NCBI GenBank assembly: GCA_030867875.1
Contig: JAOWCC010000238.1
Span: 496,001 to 560,000, forward strand
Reading direction: 5' to 3'
Origin: Actinernus sp. WN-2022
Lineage: Eukaryota > Cnidaria > Anthozoa > Actiniaria > Actinernidae
DNA: 64,000 bases
In this document: one piece after another, positions 21,421 to 33,918 of the stretch
Layout of the letters: every line of letters begins with the position of its first letter
How positions within the stretch are numbered: position 1 is the stretch's first letter
The notes under the pieces: generated by a model
The model's input: only the letters and a program-made list of their open reading frames with translations
Database searches by the model: none
Told to the model about the DNA's origin: nothing
Position numbers and translations under genes: made by a program

Positions 21421-23860
21421 CATTTTCTAATAATTCTTATACGAGTCTTTGTAGATATATACCCCCCCCCCCGTGATTTCCAAAGGGTAAAAAGCTCTGT
21501 AAGATGATGAAACGCCAGAGGCCTGTTTAAAAATTCCAGCTAATAATTAGACCTAAAAACACACCACTTATGTCACAATTTACTTAACGAGGTTGAAAAG
21601 GGTTTCTCTAACCACGCGGGAATGCTAATGAAACCTGCAAACACGAAATATTTTATGGCGCGAAATGTTTTTTTTGGGTCACAGTACACAAACCTATTCA
21701 CCTTGAATATTCATTAGGCCTCATGATGACGTCATTAGCATTAAATAAGACAGAATCAATTATGTATGAGTGTCAGTTCACTAAGTCCACAAACGTGGAA
21801 GTCGCCTCTCCCACCACACCCTTGATTGCTTCTATTAGCACTCATTCTACTCCAACAAGCTTGCTCATCTGGGTACTAACAGGAAGCAGGAGGAATAATG
21901 TACTATATAACTCGAAACATTGTCTAGGTGGATTCTTAAAAACTGTGTAAGACAAATCCAAAATCAAAAAAGTTGTCTTTACGAAATTTTACTTTTCAAA
22001 TTAAAGCTATTGCATAAAATTTATCCAAACGGATTTTTATAAATTATTTTGTAAATAAAATTTGTGAGGCTGATGTATTGCCATAGGAACCGATTTCCTC
22101 AATTGAAAAACATCATTACTTTAGTAGTTTTGAAATGGCAAGCTCCTTTAGTTACACATCTTCCACACTTGCATGCAAAAGCCACAAGTTAAAAGCATCC
22201 TGATCTTATCAATAACCTTTTTTGAGCTTTCTGTATTTCAGTTGAAATTTCAATGCTGCTGAGGTATAATGTATTACTTTTTGAATAAGAAGAGGATTCG
22301 ATGATACAATGGTGTTTCATCATCGTCATCCACTTTATTTAAACATGGTATCCCATCATTTACAATCAATGCTCCTCCAGAGAGCCATGTATTTTAGCCA
22401 TGTATTACACTTTTTAGTATCGGGAGAGCCATTTAACAGTTGTGAGGCCCTGTTAGGGGGGGTATGAATAATCCGTAATCCTTGGTAAATTTTGGAAATA
22501 ATCGATATCCTTATTTTGTAAACACAAATATCTTTATGTCATTGATGTGATAATAATCCTTAATCCTAAAATCCAACCCAAATAATCTGGAATCCTTTTA
22601 TTTAGTTGCCACTAATCTGTATCCCTTCTCTGAAAACCATAATAATCCATAATTCTAAAACCCTAACCAGGGCCTCAGTTGTGATGGCCCAAAATGCTCC
22701 TGACTGCATCCTAGAATATCTAATAAACATTTCCAAGGAACATGTATCCAGACCGTACCCAGACCCCAGAGTATTTGCACCCTTTGGGCCTTTGACTCAA
22801 TAACTTATGTACCCTTGTATCCATTCCCAGTACTTTCATGTGTGAGTCCTGTATTTTGCGTTCTTAATAAAATGCCTGGTTTGGCCACTTATATATTTCA
22901 GGTCTAGAATAGCCGAAAGGCAATAATAACCTGCAGCAAAGATTACTGAATATAATTTAACACCCCATTTCCAATTTTAGACATATTAGTTATGGATAAT
23001 ACTAAAATACATGTACCGTAGATTGAAACCGCAAGCCAGTGAAAATCTGATCAAAATAATTTAGATGATGCATGATCACAATATTCACTCACTCACTCAG
23101 CGGTGAGAAAATGTAACTAAAACTTGGAAACGTAAATGAAAAAAGGGAAACTCCAGTTCTAAAAGTAATACAAGTCATTTATATAAGGAAGAGTTTCTTC
23201 ATCAACCCAGCTTACTGCTAGTTTTTGTCTGGCCCTGGATTTTTTTTTTAAATTCACAATGTGTGAATAAATTATTTCCACAGGAAACCATTCAAATGTA
23301 TTTGCTTTGAAAAATACAGTCAGTTTTGAAGATGAGGGAAATGCTGGTGTGAAATAACATTTAATGCAAGCAGTGACACAAGCAAATAAAATGCCATGTG
23401 CTGAACTTGTTTACAAAAAGCCTTGTTGTAGTTTGGATAAGGATTAAAATGCCACTAATTAAAGCAAGTTTCACTACTATACAATTTATTTATTTTATAT
23501 CTATTTTATTTCAATTTTATACATATTGTAAGAGCACTGAGACTTGCGTTAAGTGCTCCTAACAATATTATTATTATTATTATTATTACTGACTAGCTGG
23601 GTTAAGCAGCTGTAAATTTTATCCTCAAGCATGCAGATCTATAAAATGATTAAATTATGCATGATATATGAAATCAACCCAGATAGCCAATCACTTTCTT
23701 ACGATGCTCCAATAATTTATAATGTAAATCATCAATACTCTAACAAAAATACTACTTACATCAACAGAACAGTTAGCCTGGTTATAAGGAGCCAATCACA
23801 CTCATACACTTTCTTAGGATGCTCCATAATTTATATTGTAAATCTGACATCAATACTACT
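21421..23860. other. AT-rich stretch without genes; MITE-like and tail repeats
   Basis: No supported gene. Between about 22,440 and 22,680 the ends TGAGGCCCTG and CTAACCAGGGCCTCA form an inverted repeat around AATCC-rich tandem-like sequence, which looks like a MITE. At 23,460-23,588 a LINE-type 3' end (GTAAGAGCACTGAG then CAATATT) runs into (ATT)n. A C tract lies at about 21,463-21,472. Confidence 0.5.
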
Positions 23861-23863
23861 TAC

Positions 23864-23986
23864 ATGTTCATCAACAGAGTTTGGCCACCTGTGTTCTCCA
23901 GTAACAGTGTTGTAGAAGAACAAAGTCTCACCAAACTTGCACTTGTATTCATACCACTTACAATCCTCAGTTGCCATCTCCATAAT
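23864..23986 (-). CDS. Host exon encoding a WW-like domain
   Basis: This minus-strand exon of 123 nt (41 codons, phase 0 at both ends) is bounded by an acceptor (TACATTACAG) and a strong donor (GTAAGTAG). It reads WYEYKCKFGETLFFYNTVTG and then EHRWP. The two Trp, the central aromatic FFYN and the T-G turn fit a WW domain, a small module that binds proline-rich partners. Its phase is compatible with the phase-0 first exon at 27,153-27,272 on the same strand, so both may belong to one gene. I saw no downstream exon with confidence. The gene identity is unknown. Confidence 0.6.
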
Positions 23987-24816
23987 CTGTAATGTATGGG
24001 ACAGGAGATAATATGAGGTAGTTAAACAGACATGTGATGAAGTGAACAGATCATCCAATAAGAACAGCCTTTGTGAAAATACTTATTTTTCTTCCAAGTT
24101 TCCTGATCTGTATATGTACACTGTACAGCTTCCATTTGTGATTTTGTTTGTATAATCAACAGACCATTCTCATGCTCATACATGATTGGATGATTGTGAC
24201 AAAAGTATGCAAATACATTAATTTACGCATCGGGCTGTAAAGGGTAATGACTAACATTCTCCCTTTTTGACTGCCAGTCAGGCAGATAAGATAAGCCCAC
24301 CCCCTTTTAAGGGTGTACGTGTGTTTGCCTTGGCACCTGTATAGTTGATGTGTTTCTGTGGTATGTTCATAGTTTTACTTAGTTTGTTCAATAGTTGTGA
24401 TAACTTCAGTTCTTAAGCTCTCGGCTCATAACTGTCTACTGGTTTTTAAATTGAGTAGGTACATGGTATGGTATTTTTACATAGAAATATGTATATTTGG
24501 TATATCTAAATTTTGGGATTTTCTGGTGTAATTATAGTTAATACAGCAAGATTTTGACATAATTTGAATGTCGTCTTCTGGAGCTCACTCACGACTCTCC
24601 ACTGAAAAACAATGTTTGTTATTGATGACTATTAAATCTAATGCTGTGTTTGTTTGCTGTATGTAAATTGTATACTATTGCCAAATGAAGTACGAGATTT
24701 ACAAATACTGTACATCAATCAACTCGGCAATGTTCTATATGTTAATGGTATAACTGATGTCAGTTATTAAGGCCGATATTCCTGTCCGTAAAATTCTTCT
24801 GAATTTCATGGGTGCT

Positions 24817-24915
24817 GCCATCTTGGATATTATGACGTCACACGGTTGTGCCTATTGTTACACAACAAAAGAGCTATTAGTGGCAACCCTGTGACGTCAT
24901 AATATCCAAGATGGC
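24817..24915. mobile_element. Short hairpin MITE carrying CRE motifs
   Basis: A 24-bp perfect inverted repeat, starting GCCATCTTGGATATTATGA, has TGACGTCA at the inner end of each arm and a loop of about 50 bp. TGACGTCA is the consensus cAMP response element. There is no coding content. Confidence 0.7.
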
Positions 24916-25482
24916 GACACACAGGACAGAAAAATCGGTACAATTTACGGGAAACAAACACAGCATTATAGTTAGGTGTCTATAACAATCCATGAGTGCA
25001 AATAGTGCTGTACAGGGGAGAAGGCATTTGCCAGTTTGACTTTGGGTATACCACGAGACACTCGTAGAGTCTGTCGTTTTTGACCCGGGTTTTTGGTCAA
25101 GCTATTTTCTCCAAAACGATGAGCTCGACCTAACAGGGTCCAAAGGCCGTTCTTGTCTTGTTGTAAATGTTTAATTACCAAATTTTTGGTCGATCATAAA
25201 TATTATTCGATTTTCGAACGGATCGAGCTCGCGTGCTCAAATTTTATCCACGAACTGAGTTTGATTATAAAGTACGATCGATTTATACGTTTCTCAGTCC
25301 AACGCCAGGCATATAAGTTACAACGACCGATCATCTTCGGAGTTGCCATTAAATTCCACTCAGTAACATCTTCTAACATGTCAAATATGATAGAAAAGCA
25401 CTTACCAAACAAATATAGTTGTACTTGTAGCAAGTAGAAGTGTACCACAGGAAGCCCGGCGATTGATAAAAGTGTAACGTCG

Positions 25483-26262
25483 CTGCACCCACACAGCGGT
25501 CAAACGTCTGCGCGTCCGTATTACGGTCAGTCTGGTAGCGGCCGCGCGAATTTCCCGCGCAAAATTTACCTTAAAACATATTACAGTGAACTACTACCCC
25601 CAAAAGTTAAGAAAAATACGTGTAAGTTAAGCTTTTTATTTTCACAGTCGACGAGAAATTGAACAATCTTCAAAGTGTGAGTTTACCAAATTTACCAAGG
25701 TTCTCAAGGTTTGAAAACGGGTGTGTGAACAGTGACGGCCGCCGGCTTGCTTTGAATTTGATTTGGAATATGTTGTTGTTGCAAGACTTTTGACGCATGC
25801 GCAGACGTTTGACCACTGTGTGCGCTGCACCGCGGCAAAACGGTATGCTCCGCTGGCCGAAAGAACGAAGGCTCTGGAGTTCAAATAAATAATTTTGTAA
25901 CTCACAGTGAATTAGAAATTAAGAAACCTTCAACCTGTGAAAGTCTTAGCTTTTATATAGTTTTCTTGTTTGTCGCGAAACATTTAACGTAAATACGCGT
26001 ACGTACTGAAATTAGAAACATGGGTGATTTCCTGTTTTTCTTTCATAGTTTCGGCGGGAAACTGGAGGACGCGAGCGCGACCGGCTCATCAAATCGCACC
26101 GCGGCAAAACGTTATGCTCACTGGCCGGAAAGAACGAAGGCTCTGGAGTTCAAATACAAATTTCCGAGCGCTAAAAACATATTTCTTTTAATTTCGGCGT
26201 TGGTTTCGGCGGGAAGCCCCGCGTGCGACCGCGCATGCGCGTGAGGTTTTGCCGCGGTGTGA
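25483..26262. repeat. GC-richer region with inverted and direct repeats
   Basis: CGGTCAAACGTCTGCGC (about 25,494) is inverted at about 25,797-25,815. A roughly 60-bp sequence starting GCACCGCGGCAAAACG is directly repeated at 25,827-25,888 and 26,096-26,160, with a third short inverted piece at 26,240-26,262. It may be a regulatory region or old transposon ends. No gene can be supported. Confidence 0.5.
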
Positions 26263-27152
26263 TTGTCGATTGCCACAGGAAACCCCGGGTATTTCCCGAA
26301 ACTGGCATGCAAATGTTAATAGAGTCCGATGAAGCACAAACAACGGAAATCAACTGTAATTGAAATATGCTAATTTGTGTGTTTTGGTCACTTTTCAAAT
26401 TGTTAACTATATTGATTTGACTTTATCGATGGTAATAGCAGAACATTATTTTTTACTAATCATGTTGATAAGAGGAGAGATCTTGTAGATCTCCGCCCCA
26501 AACTATCAAACGCTCACACCGAGTCCGACTAAACGACTTCAGTGATGCGTGGACGGCAGTCAACTTATTTTGTGGGTTAGTAAACTTCACATCAAAACAC
26601 GAGAGTAATAAGGAGCACTGAAGGAATTATGGTAAAAAATACGATGACGACTTATTTACACTCGCTGTAGTAAATGCTCAGATTGCATTATGGTCCGCGC
26701 GCATTGATTTTTTGTCCTTTCGCATAACCACAATGCAATTTTGTCTACGCATATCATTTCCGTGTCCTTGCGCATGACCACAATGCACTGCACTGACAAT
26801 GCTCCAAAAAACGGATCCACTACACAAAGTAAGACTGCTGCCTTGCTCGCTCGCTGCGGCAGAAATAATCAGACTACAACGGATAAAATGACTGCGCTTT
26901 TTAGTTCAACGTTAAAATTAAATTCAAGCAACATAAACCCCCAATAGCAACACATGTAAAGTCGGCCTTTCTTCTTTTACATTCAATTCAACTAAATGCT
27001 ACCGATGATTATGGACATAATGTTGATCTCTCGACTTCTTTGACTACAACCATAGGCAGCCGAAGCTAATGAATTTACAAGGAATGTATGGCATTTTTTA
27101 GAACAAAATCTAAAACTGTACTAAAATGATCAATAAAGTCATGAAATTTTAC

Positions 27153-27272
27153 CTGTTTGTTGTGAAATTGTTCCAATTCACCACTGATGTGTTTATTTCT
27201 GGTTTGAGGCACTTCTGTGGTTTTTTCCTCCCCTACATAAATATTGAGAAGACAGGAAACACGAGACGCCAT
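27153..27272 (-). CDS. Host first coding exon (unknown gene)
   Basis: This minus-strand exon begins with ATG at 27,272, in the context CTAATGGCG, and encodes exactly 40 codons (MASRVSCLLNIYVGEEK to EQFHNKQ). It ends with a CAG|GTAAAA donor. It lies just downstream of a GC-richer stretch and reads towards the WW exon 3.2 kb away. The phases agree (0 to 0). I do not recognise the protein and did not find the exons between, so the link to the WW exon is an inference. Confidence 0.5.
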
Positions 27273-27589
27273 TAGTCAATGTGGCGACTCTTCGAGGCCT
27301 CGTAATTCTTCGAAAATCAAAACTTTCAGCATATTACCTCCAGGACCCTTTCTTGCATTCCTCTAGCACTCATTTGATCGATCCATCGCTTATTTCCGTA
27401 AGCTTAGCCTTGGTTCATGGGCTGCCTGTGCTTAGTCGAACGGCTTTTTTTCGGGAACAGTGACGAACGCGTGCCGGAGGAATCCGACACCCTCCTCGTG
27501 TTTTTTCGAGGAGATTGATTCCACCGTTCAGCGATTGGTCGATTGAGTACAATAACTTCGTTCTCCGAATCTCCACGTATAGGAAATTA

Positions 27590-27930
27590 CAGCTAAAGCG
27601 AACAAGAGACTCTTCTACCTGCGCGAGTGCAGAGAGGTTAGGAAGCCCACTGAAGTTGGCCTCACTATGTACTGCTCTAAAATAAGATCGCTGTTGGAAT
27701 ACGCAGCCCCAATATGGGGCGGACTGCCTATTTACCTTAATGCGGAAATTGAGAGAGTTCAGAATAGAAGTCTAGCAATTGTAGGTCTCCCCAGAGATCC
27801 CTTAAGTAGCTTAGTATTAGGCGTGATAGGGCCACAATGCGTGAACTAGAGCGTATCCTAGCTGACAAACAACATCCTTGTTATAATGTCATCCATATGA
27901 GTAGTGTCGAGCCTCGATACAGCCTCAGGT
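27590..27930 (+). pseudogene. LINE reverse transcriptase C-terminal fragment
   Basis: The plus-strand frame reads ANKRLFYLRECREVRKPTEV, then LLEYAAPIWGG and RVQNRSLAIVGLP, the conserved region after the RT core of a non-LTR retrotransposon. The frame breaks after DPLSS, and RRDRATMRELERILADKQ continues in another frame. A 5'-truncated dead copy. Confidence 0.65.
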
Positions 27931-28539
27931 GAGCGCGCGCAAATAATCCTAGCACCACTTTTCCTTTAAAACTGACTACGATCGAAGTTCTAATAAACAC
28001 AAACTTTACTCTAACTCTAAGCCCATGCAAAATTCTGTTCTTTAAAATAAAAATTATAAACTAATGAAAGGAGCAGCCAACAAATATTCCAGTTTAACAG
28101 ATGGCCTATTTTATGCACATAACGTACATATTTAACCTTTTCATCATCTTCGAAGGAAGACATCTTTGATGGAAAACAAGACTTGCTCCCATCAATTCGA
28201 GATGCACCTCATATACATATACAGCTAACCCACAATTAAAATATTTTCATGAAAAATACCGCAAGCAAAGTCCCCATGTATCTCCTCTCCAAGGCAGGAA
28301 TTTGTTGCAAAGTCCCAAACGCCGCACCAACAGCGCGGGGTTCCCCCTCGGGTTAGGGCATGAAGATTGAAATGCATTTGGAGACAGAGAAGCAGCATTC
28401 TTGATTTCGAGCGGCTTATGAAAAGTTCGTTCAATTTCAACTAGAGGGACGTAAAGGTGAACGAAAAAAGAGATGTGTTAAATATTCGGTTCACTGCTAA
28501 GTTGGTCGTAAACAGCGGGTAAACAACAGCCAAGTGAGA

Positions 28540-29160
28540 AATAGAGTACGACCAAGAAGTCACCTATACCCTGGTCCGAGAGCTGAGGTTTTCTCTGTTG
28601 CTTAGAGAACAAAATATATATTTTTTCCCAGTTGATGATATCCTCCAACTCTGCTGCCGGCTTATTCATGGTAAACGTTTCTAAGTACATGACCTTCAAA
28701 TCTGTGAAATCTATTATCGTGGAAACATCAGTCAACTGCCGCCCGATATGTGGTTTTCTTTCTCTCCTCTCGATCTTTAGCCTTTCTTTGTCTCTGAGCA
28801 ACGGAAAAAAACGTGATACCACTGTCAATCCGTCATATAGATATCTTCGTTAAAATATTTAAGAAACAACCATAAACTCTCTTGCTTTTCGATGTTGGGA
28901 CGACAAACTGACGGCGACGTTTCTACTTATCCACTCTTGTTGATTGAAATTTCTAACTCAATCCCTCCCCCCTAGCAGTAAATAACAGCCAATCAAAGAA
29001 AGCTATAAGGCAATTAAATATTCCTCCAATCAGGAGGCAGGGACAAATCTTGTCCCTAATTCAAATCTATTGGCGCGGTAAGATCAGTCGACTGCCGCCC
29101 GCTACCAGAGGTGTTCTCTCTCGTGGCTCGCTTATCGCCTCTGGGACCAGGATAACAGGC
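28540..29160. mobile_element. Copies of a hairpin MITE family (CCTGGTCCCAGAGGC ends)
   Basis: 29,005-29,155 carries CCTCCAATCAGGAGG, TTGGCGCGGTA, GATCAGTCGACTGCCGCCCG and an end GCCTCTGGGACCAGG. The same parts recur at 30,935-31,145 and, inverted, at 30,598-30,715. A more diverged relative lies at 28,565-28,790 (CCCTGGTCCGAGAGC, ATCAGTCAACTGCCGCCCG). No coding content. Confidence 0.6.
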
Positions 29161-29289
29161 ATCTCATCCTCATTAATTATTCATGAGGTAATCAACCAAC
29201 CATGTGCCCAGAATTCGATCACATGACGATCCTTGAAACCCCGAAAGTACTCCCAGAACTCCCAAGAGTACATTCAACCAATGTTTTTC

Positions 29290-29841
29290 CAGTCCAAGGA
29301 CTGAATTAATTTGACCATATCACACCTATATTGCGCCACCTTCAATGGCTACCGGTTAAAGAAACTGTTAATCTCAGAGACATTTTATTGACCTTTAAAT
29401 GCTTAAATGGGCTTTCGCCATCCTACTTATCGGATAAGTTTTGCAAGAGATCCAGTATACACCAGCGCAATACTCGAAATTGCGGCGACCTTAACATTCC
29501 TAAATGTAACTCAGCATCCGGTCAGATGTCCTTTAGTTACAGAGGTGTTAAGATTTGGAATGCCTTAGATAGCACACTTAAAGCGTCGACTTCATTTCCT
29601 CAATTTAAGAGAGCTCTTAAGTCCAAATTATTAGCTTCTTATTACGACTGAATCCAATGTAATAGTTTTTACTCTTAGATAGTTTTTAGATCGTATATAG
29701 TTTTTACGCAATTTTATCGATAAGTATTTTAACAAATTTATAGTTTCTCCTAGTTTAACTTATTTTAATTCATTTGTAAATATATGTTGAAAAGCCCTTC
29801 TGGGAACTTATATTAAAGATATGTATGTATGTATGTATGTA
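29290..29841 (+). pseudogene. 5'-truncated LINE, 3' end with (ATGT)n tail
   Basis: A 106-codon plus-strand frame (29,331-29,651) reads LRDILLTFKCLNGLSPSYLS and then FSYRGVKIWNALD. This is the typical C-terminus of a non-LTR retrotransposon ORF2. A roughly 160-bp 3' UTR ends in ATGT repeats at 29,821-29,841. Only the last part of ORF2 is present, as expected of incomplete reverse transcription. Confidence 0.75.
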
Positions 29842-30029
29842 CACCAAACTTAGAAAATTCAGTTTTCAATTTGAATTTAATACTGGAACATTGAAGGCCC
29901 AAATGACAAGAAACAATAAACTGCTTCATTATGATGAACAAATCAATTGTCAACCTGTACCCAGAATAAAAACAACATCCCTCCCGAATAATTAATGACA
30001 ATGAGATGTCATTTCAAAGCTTCCAATTC

Positions 30030-30254
30030 GGACTGGACGGGATTTCAAGTTTTCAAGCCTACTTCCGCGATATGCTTTACTTGTCACGCACAAAGATTTC
30101 AATACGAGGCTCCGTGCTAAATTAAATTTATTCTTTTCACAGAGAAAAGAATAAATTTAATTTAGCACGAAGCCTCGTATTGAAACCTTTGTGCGTCCAG
30201 TAAAGCATATCGCGGAAGTGGGCTATTGCGCGGGCTTGAAATCCCGTCCAGTCC
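30030..30254. mobile_element. Long foldback MITE (about 225 bp)
   Basis: Left arm GGACTGGACGGGATTTCAAG pairs with the right end at 30,235-30,254. Pairing continues almost to the centre, where AATAAATTTAATTTAGCACG meets its complement around a short loop at about 30,138. Weaker pairing (ATTTCAAAGC) extends to about 30,011-30,274. Confidence 0.85.
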
Positions 30255-30597
30255 TCATTGTCGGCTTTGAAATATTACTTCAAAAGGAAAGTCGAAACAA
30301 CGCTGCCAATCAACCGGAAGAACAATCCTCAGCGCCAACCAGACCACACACGCGTGACTCATGTGGAAATTGCGGCGGATAACATCCACTTTTCAATGTT
30401 GGTCGCACAAATCATGAGTTCAAACTGGTCCACGCCATGTTAAAAGTGGGTCGCACGGCAAGAACACGGAATTAGTATAAAAGACTCCCCTGCAAGGAGT
30501 CTTGCGTGATCTGGGTGTGAATCAAAACAATACATACACGCTGGTACATTTAACAATAGTTTGTCCGTGCTATGTCGTCTGATTTCCCACGTTTTGC

Positions 30598-31145
30598 TAC
30601 CCTGGTCCCAGAGGCTTTCGAGAACGGAGCCGCGAAGAGGCGATCAGCGAACCGCGAAGCAGTGAGAAGGGAAGAGAGAAGAAAGCCTCTGGTAGCTCGC
30701 GACCGTTTCTCACTATCATGCTAACGATAGGTGCCAATCAACATCACTAGATCCTTTAACCACTGCACACTCTTCCTCTATACATTAACTTATATAATCA
30801 AACTAGTCACTTTATAATAGTAATCTTTACTTAATTTGTGTATACTTTGTCTTAAATAGTGTTGAATAAAGAAATCTGAAATCTAGATCAATTAACGAGG
30901 AACCAATCACAACACACTAACCAATCAGAGAACGCTATAACTAATTAAATATTCCTCCAATCAGGAGGAAGGGTAGATCTTGTCCCTAGTTCAAATATAT
31001 TGGCGCGGTACGATCAGTCAACGGTCGCGGGCTACCAGAGGCATTCTTCTCTCTTCCCTTCTCACCGCTTCGCGGCTCGTTGATCGCCCCTTCGCGGATC
31101 CGTTCTCTTCTCTCCGACGGAAGAAAGCCTCCGGGACCAGGGTAA
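30598..31145. mobile_element. Two inverted copies of the CCTGGTCCCAGAGGC MITE family
   Basis: 30,598-30,715 and 31,020-31,145 are inverted copies of one sequence rich in GAAGAGAGAAG and CGCTTCGCGG, with shared ends ACCCTGGTCCCAGAGGC. The longer copy begins near 30,935 with CCTCCAATCAGGAGG. A polyadenylation-like AATAAAGAAATCTGAAATC lies between them at about 30,865-30,885. Confidence 0.65.
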
Positions 31146-33730
31146 CGTACTGCATCATCGCATGGACAACATTGCTGTGGATTTCACGAGGCGCTAGCCC
31201 ACAACAAAGTTTGATCATGAGATGACTACAAATGTGGTAAATAAGAGGACATGCCACGGGGAACTATCGTAAATTTGTTTTTATACAACAACAAACAAGA
31301 AATAGCCAAGCGGAAGCGCATTGAAACCGATGGAAATTGTGAGAAAAGTGATTCTAGCGCGCTATCACGTGATCTGTGGCGCGAGCAATGACGCAATCCG
31401 TGGTATGTCCTCTTATTTTCAATGGCAATAAGCCAATCAGATAACGAGAAACTGAGCAATTCATTTTCCTGGAGGGGCTTACTGTTGCGTTATGGGGGTG
31501 TTTGAGGAAGATGCCACTCCAATGGCGTGAGTCACCACGGATACGGGTGTTGTTGACGTTGCGGAGAACTACGGGAATTCCATCCAGAATGCTTCACACA
31601 CCTGGTTGTTCATGCTCTAAAAGATTCGGACTTTTTAGGGAGCTCAAGTTCAAGTTCAATTTATACACACTTGTTTAGTTTACAATTAATGTTTAAGAGG
31701 GCATCCATGTGAAAACCGTGCACCCTGAAAAAATGAGTCTACATGGTACATCTCAGATTTTGTTCAGATTTTGCACATATATTACTATTGGCCTGGCATT
31801 AGACTTGGTAGAATATTTTGGAAAAATTCCAAAAACTGTAAGAGATATGGGGGTCAGTACGAACTGCCTCGGTTTGAGGGGTATTTCCACTATGTTTTTT
31901 TAGTAATGTTTACAGAATTTTTTTGAACAAACCATATAAGCTATATACACAAAACGTTTCTACAGCATAAACACGACCAATTGCAATTTAATTATGATAT
32001 AAGTGCCAAAAAATATTCAGTATTCAAGGAGTAAGGCTTTCATGTACAAGTGACTTCCGAAATAATTTTTCAAAAAGTCAAATTTTAGGGTAAAATGACA
32101 TTCGAATACTATCGATGCGGCGAAATTGTAGAAGATGAGAGAGTTATTATTTTGTAGATCAGTCATATGGAAATACAACTGGGGACTAAAAAGTTTGTAA
32201 AGTTTATTAAGCTTAGGAGCAGTGAGGCCAAAGTAACATACTCCCAACGCCCGGGTCCAACGTAAATAAACAATCAACGCCAGAGGTAAGCTGTATCGTG
32301 TGCAGAATAACGGGACAAATAACGGACAGGAATGAGAAATATAGCCCTAAAATAACTGGGTGATAAATTTATTTGTCACTTATGCCTATGGTTTTGCAAT
32401 AAACAATCAACTAATTAACAATCAACTTCAAAAATTATAAGAGAAATTAGTAATCACGAAGGCCGATGAATCAGCGATAAATGCATACCTGATTCTAGCC
32501 TTATTTGTGCTCTCCTCCCCAGCTCTGTCATGGTCTCGAAGCCACAACTTACGATAATTATCTTCTTGTTGATTTTACACCGAAAGAACATTTAGCCATT
32601 ATATTTATAGTTTATACAGATTGCTTTGTAGCATCCGCCATTTTATTTAGGACTAGAACCCAGTCTGCTGTTGTGCACCACAGGTAGCCCGAACACAGAT
32701 GTGTACATTCCATGTAGAATATTGCAAGAAAAATTGAATCAGCCTTTCCTTTCTTGTCTATTTATATATATATATTGCTGATCAAATCCCTACACGCTAG
32801 GAGATCCGGTGTTTTATCATTTCTTCTGTGGTGCCCAACATATATACCAGTGTGGGTAATTTATATTGAAATATTTATTAATCTCATCAAACAGAACTGA
32901 AAATAATCATAATGCACTACTTAATACATCTACATAATTTTGTTTGCAAAACTTTTATTTTTTTCAAGCTGATTATAGGTTAAAATTACCCATGATACAC
33001 CTGATATATGTAACTATTATGGGGTCAAATGTTTGCATACATTCATACACAAGGTCACAACAATGAATTATAAATGATTTCTAACATCCCGTGCATATAT
33101 CCTGTATATTCACACAACCCACATAAGGCCATCCCAATAAAATGTTCCGTTTCCAATCGCCAGACCGACCCAATTTTTTTTGGAAAAGTTAACAAAAATA
33201 CAAAGCTTGACATCGACCCAATTTTTGGGAAAAGTAAAAAAAAAATTGAAGAACATACTTTCAACTACACCTCTTTTCCTAGCTCTCTACGTATTTGCAT
33301 TTTATTGGGATGGCCTAATCAGCTGTGTCGGTGCCGTACTGGAGCGCAGTGCCACCCCGGAAAGCGAAGTTCAAAAATGTCTGACGTATGTTGCTATTGC
33401 TACAAACTATCTTAGAAAAGGGTTCAGAAAACATCTGGGTGAACGATGAAACATATTGTGTGGATCGTGACAGACTTTATCCAGACCTGAATTACGCTGG
33501 ATTTACATATACATGTATGTGCGGGGCGCTTGTTCAGACTGCTGTTTATAGGTACACACGGTAAGCCACGCAGTTTACAAGCATGAGTAGTTATGTTAGT
33601 TATCTTCCCATTAATGCGGCTGACCAACAAGCACTGAGGGTGGTCACTGCCAGATATTTGTTTAACGTCCAACGTGGTTCCTTGGCGTCCTGTGATACAC
33701 AGCTGCTGATGAATACGAGCGTCGTGAGAT

Positions 33731-33815
33731 GCAATCTCGTTCCCAGAGCCCGCGATCTTTTGACCAGCGCCAAGTTACTGGCCAAAAAGATCGCGGGCTA
33801 TGAGAATGATATTGC
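33731..33815. repeat. Hairpin MITE with GCCCGCGATCTTTT arms
   Basis: GCCCGCGATCTTTT is mirrored by AAAAGATCGCGGGC around a short core, with weaker pairing outside (ATCTCGTTCCCAGA against TATGAGAATGATAT). Confidence 0.6.
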
Positions 33816-33831
33816 GTGAGACGGCACCGCC

Positions 33832-33918
33832 CAACCTCGTTTCCAGGGGTCTTTACGCGCCTAATCAAAGACGCCATCTTTGATTAGGCGCGTAGAGACC
33901 CCTGGGAACGAGGTTGGG
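33832..33918. repeat. Strong hairpin MITE
   Basis: CCAACCTCGTTTCCAGGGGT pairs with ACCCCTGGGAACGAGGTTGG, and the interior CGCGCCTAATCAAAGA pairs with TCTTTGATTAGGCGCG around a loop of about 8 bases. Confidence 0.8.

Noticed and set aside
27281..27463. Divergent first exon with a mitochondrial-type leader opposite the 27,272 start
   Set aside because: The frame begins at GTG. The nearby ATG (27,279) runs into a stop after eight codons, so no valid start supports it.
33283..33449. Possible exon (LYVFAFYWDG then ATPESEVQKCLTYVAI) on the plus strand
   Set aside because: An acceptor-like TTTCCTAG precedes it, but there is no recognisable family or donor, and it lies among simple repeats. Not enough to call.
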